NCBI GenBank assembly: GCA_016219235.1
Contig: JACRBO010000050.1
Span: 1-11,315, forward strand
Source: Chloroflexota bacterium
GTDB lineage: Bacteria; Chloroflexota; Anaerolineae; Fen-1058
Length of the DNA stretch: 11,315 nt
Direction: 5' to 3'
Position numbers and translations under genes: made by a program. Positions 5,683 to 11,315 of the stretch are shown here, piece by piece. A model generated the notes under the pieces. It was not told the DNA's origin. It was given only the letters and a program-made list of their open reading frames with translations, and searched no databases. Every line of letters starts with the position of its first letter. Position 1 is the first letter of the stretch.

Positions 5683-8600
5683 ATGCCATCTCTGCGGCTG
5701 TGTTTGCTCGGTCCACCCCAAATTGAGCGTGACGGCCAGCCAGTGACGCCGGATCGCCATAAATCAGTTGCGCTCCTGGCCTACCTGGCCGTTTCGCGTC
5801 ACCGGCACAGTCGTGACGAGCTGGCGACCTTGTTCTGGCCGGATTTCAATCAAACCTCGGCGCGTGCCTCCCTCCGACGCACCCTGGCCGCGTTGAAAAA
5901 GGATATTGGCGATGCGTGGCTGGAGGTCGATCGCGACCTGATCGGCCTCCTGCCGGACACCGATCTGCGTGTCGATGTGGATGACTTCCGGCGCTATCTG
6001 GCCGAGTGCAAGACGCACGGACATGCACCAACCGCGGTCTGTCAGGCCTGTCTGTCGCCTTTGAGTGAAGCGGTGAATCTGGCGCGGGGCGACTTCATGG
6101 CCGGCTTCAGTCTGTCAGACAGCCCCGCGTTTGAGGACTGGCAGGTCTTCCAGGCCGAGGACCTTCGTCGCGTGTTGTCCAGCGCCTTAGCCCGTCTGGC
6201 TGACGCCCATAGCACCCAGCGCGAGTTTGAGGCGGCAATCGCCCATGCCCGCCGCCGACTTACACTCGATGTGCTGGACGAAGAGGCGCATCGCGTGCTC
6301 ATGCAGCTCTATGCGTGGAATGGGCAGGTGACGCACGCCGTGGGTCAGTATCGCGCCTGCCGCGAGTTTTTGGACAAAGAGTTGGGGGTGCCGCCGGACG
6401 AGGCAACCACCCGGCTCTATGAAGACATCAAGTCCAATCGGTTGCCACCCGTCCCGGATCGTTATCTGCCTGTGCCCCTCGCCGGCTCTGTATCCGGCCG
6501 GCATAATTTGCCGGTGCAACTCACCCCGTTTATCGGACGCGAAGACGAGCTGGCCCAGATCGAGCAACTCCTGGCGCCGCCAACCGGTCGCCTGATCTCA
6601 TTAGTCGGGCCGGGCGGCATCGGCAAAACCAGGCTGGCCGTTCAGTCGGCCGCGCAACATCTGGCGACATTTCGGCACGGCGTATACTTTGTCGCTTTAG
6701 CGCCCTTGAGTTCACCGGAGTATCTGGTGGCGGCGCTCGCGGACGCGCTTCAGTTTTCGTTCTACGGGGCGATCGAACCCAAGACCCAGCTGATCAGCTT
6801 TCTGCGTGAAAAAGAGCTGTTACTGGTGCTGGATAACTTTGAACACCTGATTGCCGATGTGCCGCTGCTGGCTGAAATTTTGCAGAATGCGCCGCTCGTA
6901 AAGATGATTGTGACGTCGCGCGAGCGACTGAATTTGCGGGGTGAGTGGCTGCTCGAAGTCGGCGGACTCAGCTATCCGACTCGTAATCGTGTCGATGAAG
7001 GCAGGCACTACAGCGCGCTCGAGTTGTTTATCAGCTGCGCGCGGCGGCGCGACAGCACCTTTACCTACTCGGCCGCTGACCTGCCGTACATCACCCGCAT
7101 CTGCCAACTGGTTGGCGGCATGCCCCTCGCGATTGAACTGGCAGCGTCCTGGGTGCGTGTGCTGCCGTTGAAGGACATCGTGCGCGAGGTTCGAATCGAT
7201 ACGGGCATCCTGATGACGAGCGAGCACAATGTCCCGGCGCGCCATCGCAGTCTGCTCACCGTATTTGATCATTCATGGAATCTGCTCGACGAAGCGGAAC
7301 AAGCGGCCCTGTTGGGCCTGGCGGTATTTCGGGGCAGTTTTCAACGCGAGATCGCCGCACAGGTGGCCGGCGCCTCGACCGAGTTGTTATCGAGCCTGGT
7401 GGACAAATCACTCTTACGGCGCACCGCGGCCGGCCGCTTTGAATTGCATCAATTGTTGCGGCAATATCTTGCGAAGAAGTTGACCGAGCAGCCGGCGCTC
7501 GAACAAGCGGCCCTTGAGAATTTCTGCCGGCACTACGCCGACTTCCTGCACCAGCGCGAGAAATATCTGCGCGCCGGGCGTCAGAAAGAAATTATGGCCG
7601 AGATCGGCGAAGAGATCGACAATGTGCGCGCGGCCTGGCAGTGGTCCATCGATCGTGCCAATTGGGACCTGGTCGCGCGTGGCAGCGAAGCGCTGTTCTT
7701 CTTCTACGATCTACGCAGCCTGGTTCAAGAGGGCGTCGAGTTGTTTGCCGCCGCTGCCGCACGCTTGACTGAGTCGGCTCAAGCCGGGCAGGCCATTGAT
7801 CATCGCCTGCTGGGCTGTCTTCTCGCCCGGCAAGCGCGGCTGCTTCACCGCCAGGGTCGGCTAGATCAAGCCCGGGCGCTGTATCAACAGAGCCTTGATT
7901 TGCACACCCGGCTTGGCGCACGCCGCGATAGCGCCTTCGCGCGCACCTACCTCGGCGACCTCAATTGGATGACGGGCGACTATGACACTGCCTACCAACT
8001 GCTGCGTGACAGCGTCGAGATTTGCACGCTCAATGGCGATGGCTATCTGCTAGGGCGCACGCTCAACAGTCTGGGCATCGTGGCGTCAATCCGCGGAGAC
8101 TATACAGCGGCCGGCGAACTCTACCGCAACAGTCTGGCCATTCAGCGGGAGATCGGCGATCGCATCGGGCAGTCGTTGGTACTCAACAATCTGGGCGGAA
8201 TTGCCTTCCTGCGCCGTGAATACGAGCGGGCCAAATTCCTGTACGAAGAGAGCCTGACGATTCAAACTGAAATCGATGATCGCCGCGGCGAAGCCATGGT
8301 GCTGACCAATTTGGCCGATGTCGCGCTGGCCTCTGGCAACAAACTGGACGCCAAGTGGTTCCTGCAATGGAGCCTGACCATCCGGAAAGAGACCGGCGAC
8401 CTGGTGGGCAGTGTCTATACGTTGAACAGTCTGGGGGAGACAACCAGCGCACTATGCCAGCCGGCCGAGGCCATGACCTATTATCTGGAGGCGCTGGCCG
8501 CGGCCCGCGAGACGCAGGCGGCGCCACTCACCCTGAGCGTGTTGGTCAGCATCGCCGCTTTCTGGCAGCGTCAAGGACAGGCGGAACAGGCGCTGGAACT

Positions 8601-8808
8601 TCTGGCGTTCGTTCTGAATAACCCGGTCACCGAACAAGAATACAAAGACCGCGCCAGTCAACTGCTCGCCCAGATCGAGCCAGAACTCGATCCGCAGATC
8701 GTAGCCGCGGCACACGAACGCGGCCTGGCCCGCCGGCTGGAAGAGGTCTGCGAAGAAATCTGGATCCGCGAAAAACGATCACCACGATCCATGCTGGATA
8801 AATCATAA
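5683..8808 (+). CDS. SARP/AfsR-like STAND transcriptional regulator with TPR domain
   Basis: This 1041-residue regulator starts with an OmpR-like winged-helix DNA-binding region (about 1-95; LRLCLLGPPQIERDG..., LATLFWP, ARASLRRTLAALKK). A bacterial transcriptional activator domain (about 97-249; DDFRRYL, GDFMAGFSL, FEDWQ, YRACREFLDKELGVPPDEAT) follows. Next is an NB-ARC-type STAND ATPase: FIGRE at 283-287, Walker A GPGGIGKT at 309-316, Walker B LLLVLDNFEH with Asp384, TSRERL at 411-416, and GGMPLAIEL at 478-486. A helical arm (about 510-690) leads into TPR repeats at about 708-960, with recurring LG-x-x-x-x-x-x-G-DY/EY-x-x-A patterns. Ligand or partner binding to the TPRs is expected to trigger ATP-dependent oligomerisation and promoter activation. 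This is known of the class, not shown here. ATG 5683 is preferred over in-frame ATG 5674 because TAAGG at 5667-5671 sits too close to the latter. The gene is divergent from the S41 protease, a likely target. No C-terminal LuxR HTH is present. Confidence 0.9.
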   Translation: MPSLRLCLLGPPQIERDGQPVTPDRHKSVALLAYLAVSRHRHSRDELATLFWPDFNQTSARASLRRTLAALKKDIGDAWLEVDRDLIGLLPDTDLRVDVDDFRRYLAECKTHGHAPTAVCQACLSPLSEAVNLARGDFMAGFSLSDSPAFEDWQVFQAEDLRRVLSSALARLADAHSTQREFEAAIAHARRRLTLDVLDEEAHRVLMQLYAWNGQVTHAVGQYRACREFLDKELGVPPDEATTRLYEDIKSNRLPPVPDRYLPVPLAGSVSGRHNLPVQLTPFIGREDELAQIEQLLAPPTGRLISLVGPGGIGKTRLAVQSAAQHLATFRHGVYFVALAPLSSPEYLVAALADALQFSFYGAIEPKTQLISFLREKELLLVLDNFEHLIADVPLLAEILQNAPLVKMIVTSRERLNLRGEWLLEVGGLSYPTRNRVDEGRHYSALELFISCARRRDSTFTYSAADLPYITRICQLVGGMPLAIELAASWVRVLPLKDIVREVRIDTGILMTSEHNVPARHRSLLTVFDHSWNLLDEAEQAALLGLAVFRGSFQREIAAQVAGASTELLSSLVDKSLLRRTAAGRFELHQLLRQYLAKKLTEQPALEQAALENFCRHYADFLHQREKYLRAGRQKEIMAEIGEEIDNVRAAWQWSIDRANWDLVARGSEALFFFYDLRSLVQEGVELFAAAAARLTESAQAGQAIDHRLLGCLLARQARLLHRQGRLDQARALYQQSLDLHTRLGARRDSAFARTYLGDLNWMTGDYDTAYQLLRDSVEICTLNGDGYLLGRTLNSLGIVASIRGDYTAAGELYRNSLAIQREIGDRIGQSLVLNNLGGIAFLRREYERAKFLYEESLTIQTEIDDRRGEAMVLTNLADVALASGNKLDAKWFLQWSLTIRKETGDLVGSVYTLNSLGETTSALCQPAEAMTYYLEALAAARETQAAPLTLSVLVSIAAFWQRQGQAEQALELLAFVLNNPVTEQEYKDRASQLLAQIEPELDPQIVAAAHERGLARRLEEVCEEIWIREKRSPRSMLDKS

Positions 8809-8835
8809 GCCGGGAAAAGCAGCCGTTGAAACCAA

Positions 8836-8867
8836 CGCCCCGATCGATTTTGCAACCGATCGGGGCG
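8836..8867 (+). terminator. GC hairpin after the SARP regulator
   Basis: CGCCCCGATCG (8836-8846) and CGATCGGGGCG (8857-8867) form a perfect 11-bp stem with loop ATTTTGCAAC, 27 nt after the stop. The arms are identical to the inner arms of the hairpin at 3792-3829 and the loop length is also 10. A second small stem, CGCGCT (8866-8871) with AGCGCG (8877-8882), overlaps its foot. No long T-tract follows. Confidence 0.6.
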
Positions 8868-8886
8868 CGCTGCTTTAGCGCGTTTC

Positions 8887-8913
8887 ATTCGCGCTGATTC
8901 GCGTTCATTCGCG
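8887..8913. repeat. Three ATTCGCG repeats with exact 10-bp period
   Basis: ATTCGCG occurs at 8887-8893, 8897-8903 and 8907-8913, separated by three bases each time. The tract lies between the convergent SARP and M28 genes, just beyond the M28 stop. It resembles a short intergenic tandem repeat; no function can be assigned. Confidence 0.6.
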
Positions 8914-8921
8914 GTTTGGCT

Positions 8922-10988
8922 TTAGTTCCCAATCACCACGGGCAAATGGATGTTGTACAACAGGGTTGTGCCCGGCAGCAAACACTGCCCCACCTGCACA
9001 TCATCCACTTCCCAAAAACCGGTCGTCGCCGCCGCCGTGTACTTGAAGCGCACCCTCACCTGGCCGTGCCGACCGGCCAGCGCCGATAGATCGAGCGTAG
9101 CCGTATGCGGTCCAAGGACATCGTCGGCATGAGTCCAAACCGTGTGCGGCCACGTTGCGCCGCCGTCCACACTTACCTCGACCTCGGCCAGATTGCTCGA
9201 AGCGGCCATAGAATCGAAGTGCGTCTTAAACGCCAACGTCACCGTGGGCAGTGCGCCAAAATCCAGTACTGGCGAGCGCAACTCGGCCGAGAGCGTGTCG
9301 CTGGCGGCCGTGCCAGTCGCCAGCGCAAAATCGGCGCTGCCGCCGGTATGATTGGGCCGCTGATAGGGCGAAGTCAGATTCCAGACCGGGCCGCCCGCTG
9401 TGCCCGTCATGATCCAACTGCCCGGCGCGTCAAACGGCTCGCGGATGCCGATGAATCGATAGCCGGGCGCGATACACGCGGCCAAATCCGGCAATAGCGG
9501 ATAGTCCTCCACCCGATTGGCCGTCAACGGCCCGATCGAGCGAATGCCGGCCACATACCCCGGCGCGTTGGGTGTGACGTGGAAAGTATATGTTTGGCCC
9601 GCCAACAACGCGACCTCATAACGCCCCGTCAAGGTATGCGTCCCAATCGGGCTGTTGGGATAACCGGTGATGATGATCGTCGCGCTCAGCGGCTTGCCCG
9701 TCAGCGCATCGCTCACCACGCCGGACACCGTGTAATACGCCATCGATGCCAGCGCGAAGTTGCGCGTGGTGGTATAGCCATCTTGCGCCACGACACCGGC
9801 GAAAGTCTTGGCGTTGTAACCGCTGGCCGCCGCCGTCAGGGTGTATTCGCCGCCGGGCACAGCCAGCTGATACCGCCCGTCTGATCCGCTCAGCGTGGTC
9901 GCCGTGATGGTTGACGTCGCCCAGACGCGCGCGCCCGCGATGGGCAGACTCGTCTGCGCATCGGTCACCAGGCCGGCCAACATCGCCTGGCTGGGTCGCG
10001 CCAGATGCGCCGCCGTACCCACCGACGCTTTGACGAAGTTGGTGAAGTACGTCAGGTTGAAGAGCGTCAGGTTGTCGTTGATCGTGTGGTAATAGGGATT
10101 GAAGTCGTTGTAGTCGTCTTCGATGGCGAGAATGGCCGGATAGCCTTTGGCCCAGAACTCCGAGTGATCGCTGGCGTTCTCACCATCAGCGCTGATGATG
10201 GGCGTCAGGCTGCCGCTCAAGCCATAGGTCTGTACGACATTCGTAAACACACCTGCAATCGCCAGATCGGCCGGATAGCCGGTGTTGCCGATCGTGCGTG
10301 TGTGTAAGCGCAGCGTCGGCCCGCCTGTACCGTCCCACGCGATCATATCCATGTTGTACACAGCCACGATGTTTTCGCCCGCGGCAAACACCGTATCGGC
10401 GTAAGCGCCGCTGCCGCACAAGCCCTGCTCTTCGCCGGTGAACAGCACGAAGCGCACGGTGCGCTCGAAGGGTTGACCCTGCATCAACTGCGCCGCCAGC
10501 AGCACACCGACCGAGCCGCTGGCGTTATCGTCTGCGCCGGGAGCGCGGCCCGTCGCCGGCATGTCGTCGAGGTGCCCCGTGATCAATACGATCTCGTCCG
10601 GGGTAAGCGTGCCCGTAATGACGCCGATCACATTGCGGCCATTGGTGATGCTGCACGCCGTCCACGTGTGATAACTCGCGCTCAGGCCCGCCGCTTGCAG
10701 CTGCTCATAAGCATACTGCGTAGCTTGCTGGATCGGCAGACCCGATCGGGAGTTGCGCGTGCTCAACGTGATGGTCTGCCCGCCGACGATGACGGGCGCA
10801 TCACCGCTTAGTCGCGCCGTATACGAATAAACATCGGCAGACTGCACTTGTGCCATCAAGTTGGCGACGATCGGCGAGTAGGTGAAGGCGGGCGACGGCG
10901 TGCCGCGCGCCTGTGACGCGATACGCGGACCAAACAGCCACAGCCAGGCACAAGCCAATAACACGGCGACGGTGAACGAGCGCTTCAT
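8922..10988 (-). CDS. Secreted M28-family zinc metallopeptidase, multidomain
   Basis: This 688-residue exported peptidase has a signal peptide (about 1-27; MKRS, hydrophobic core, then ASQA). The M28 domain runs from about 75 to 330 with the full set of two-zinc residues: His139 in TGHLDD, Asp153/154 in GADDNASG, Glu186-Glu187 in FTGEEQG, Asp214 in YNMDMIAWD, and His301 in YHTINDN. Two carboxypeptidase-regulatory-like beta domains follow (about 335-413 and 419-497, each with a Gly-rich SDGRYQLAVPGGEY- or GRYEVALLAGQTY-type strand). Residues about 510-670 form a sandwich with FDAPGSW and VEVSVDGGATW, like the C-terminal modules of secreted proteases. The tail ends YNIHLPVVIGN. It probably releases N-terminal amino acids from peptides outside the cell. 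The start ATG 10986-10988 has GGAG at 10998-11001. It follows the partial gene at 11027 after 38 nt, probably in one operon. Confidence 0.9.
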   Translation of the reverse strand: MKRSFTVAVLLACAWLWLFGPRIASQARGTPSPAFTYSPIVANLMAQVQSADVYSYTARLSGDAPVIVGGQTITLSTRNSRSGLPIQQATQYAYEQLQAAGLSASYHTWTACSITNGRNVIGVITGTLTPDEIVLITGHLDDMPATGRAPGADDNASGSVGVLLAAQLMQGQPFERTVRFVLFTGEEQGLCGSGAYADTVFAAGENIVAVYNMDMIAWDGTGGPTLRLHTRTIGNTGYPADLAIAGVFTNVVQTYGLSGSLTPIISADGENASDHSEFWAKGYPAILAIEDDYNDFNPYYHTINDNLTLFNLTYFTNFVKASVGTAAHLARPSQAMLAGLVTDAQTSLPIAGARVWATSTITATTLSGSDGRYQLAVPGGEYTLTAAASGYNAKTFAGVVAQDGYTTTRNFALASMAYYTVSGVVSDALTGKPLSATIIITGYPNSPIGTHTLTGRYEVALLAGQTYTFHVTPNAPGYVAGIRSIGPLTANRVEDYPLLPDLAACIAPGYRFIGIREPFDAPGSWIMTGTAGGPVWNLTSPYQRPNHTGGSADFALATGTAASDTLSAELRSPVLDFGALPTVTLAFKTHFDSMAASSNLAEVEVSVDGGATWPHTVWTHADDVLGPHTATLDLSALAGRHGQVRVRFKYTAAATTGFWEVDDVQVGQCLLPGTTLLYNIHLPVVIGN

Positions 10989-11026
10989 AAGATTGATCTC
11001 CGGATCGTTTGATACCGTTGCTGCTT

Positions 11027-11315
11027 CTAGTCCTCGCCTCCCAGCGCCACCGGCAAAAACACGTCATACACCATCGTCACGATCGTCTGCACCACGGCCA
11101 CAGCGGGGCTACCGTGCGAGCCTATCGCTGAGATCATTACAAAATCCATGCCGTCGACTGGCGCAGTCAGCGGAATCGACACCGTTAACGGCACAGTCAG
11201 CCATTCATTGGGCGCGAGTTGTGTCTGAGTCACGCCTAACGCGGCAGGCCACTCGTTGCTCATCAGTGTCAGTGTGAAGGTATCGCTGAAACTCCCCACG
11301 TTCTTTACGCCGATC
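11027..11315 (-). CDS. C-terminal part of a secreted beta-domain protein (partial)
   Basis: The frame is open from the right edge to TAG 11027-11029, about 95 residues. It begins IGVKNVGSFSDTFTLTL and has a W-P-A and N-E-W-L-T-V-P-L-T-V-S-I-P pattern. This resembles the NEW3/DUF11-like beta-sandwich modules that end many secreted bacterial enzymes, including subtilisin-like proteases. The last residues, YDVFLPVALGGED, match the tail of the M28 peptidase. The upstream catalytic part, if any, lies outside the window, so the activity is unknown. There is no reason to start the gene at the GTG near 11299. Confidence 0.7.
   Translation of the reverse strand, partial: IGVKNVGSFSDTFTLTLMSNEWPAALGVTQTQLAPNEWLTVPLTVSIPLTAPVDGMDFVMISAIGSHGSPAVAVVQTIVTMVYDVFLPVALGGED

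Noticed and set aside
8925..8957. Sortase LPxTG signal at the end of the M28 peptidase
   Set aside because: LPVVIG lacks Thr at the fourth position and there is no following TM helix with basic tail.

Overview
The window is about 60% GC by eye and densely coded. It holds eight protein genes and two gene fragments at its edges. The style suggests a Chloroflexota bacterium (Anaerolineae-like): a large SARP/STAND regulator, a DUF333 lipoprotein with a C-terminal beta-sandwich, a modular secreted M28 peptidase, and an LPV-type tail shared by two secreted proteins. This placement is inferred from gene content only. No rRNA, tRNA, CRISPR array, transposase or phage gene was seen.

Layout. Positions 1-48 are the tail of a plus-strand membrane protein. 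A hairpin separates it from a minus-strand pair: a zinc-ribbon/L12-like/TM/Coa1-like membrane protein (838-1746), then a DUF333 lipoprotein (116-796). A divergent control region (1747-1977) carries a perfect 8-bp operator-like dyad, an extended -10 promoter and a 68-bp imperfect palindrome. A plus-strand pair follows: a VPS62/DUF946-like protein (1978-3090) and a DUF1461 membrane protein (3100-3780). Two strong hairpins close this block.

The centre is the most interesting part. A membrane-anchored S41 C-terminal processing protease (4259-5395, minus) sits 14 nt upstream of the ribosome-binding site of a 102-residue one-TM protein (3924-4232). The outer half of that protein is nine tandem SVNWGG hexapeptides plus one degenerate unit. 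Divergent from this pair, across a short control region with two dyads and a TATAAT promoter, is a 1041-residue SARP/STAND/TPR regulator (5683-8808). A plausible but untested reading is one locus: an intracellular nucleotide-dependent switch controlling a membrane protease and a repetitive membrane peptide that may be its substrate.

The right end is a minus-strand secretion block: a partial secreted protein (11027 to the edge), then a signal-peptide M28 zinc metallopeptidase with two carboxypeptidase-regulatory-like domains and a C-terminal sandwich (8922-10988). Both end in nearly the same tail, Y-x-x-x-LPV.

Intergenic DNA is unusually structured. Two hairpins have identical 11-bp arms and 10-nt loops. 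There are heptamer repeats at a gene end, an ATTCGCG repeat with a 10-bp period, and a marked excess of the palindrome CGATCG across the window.
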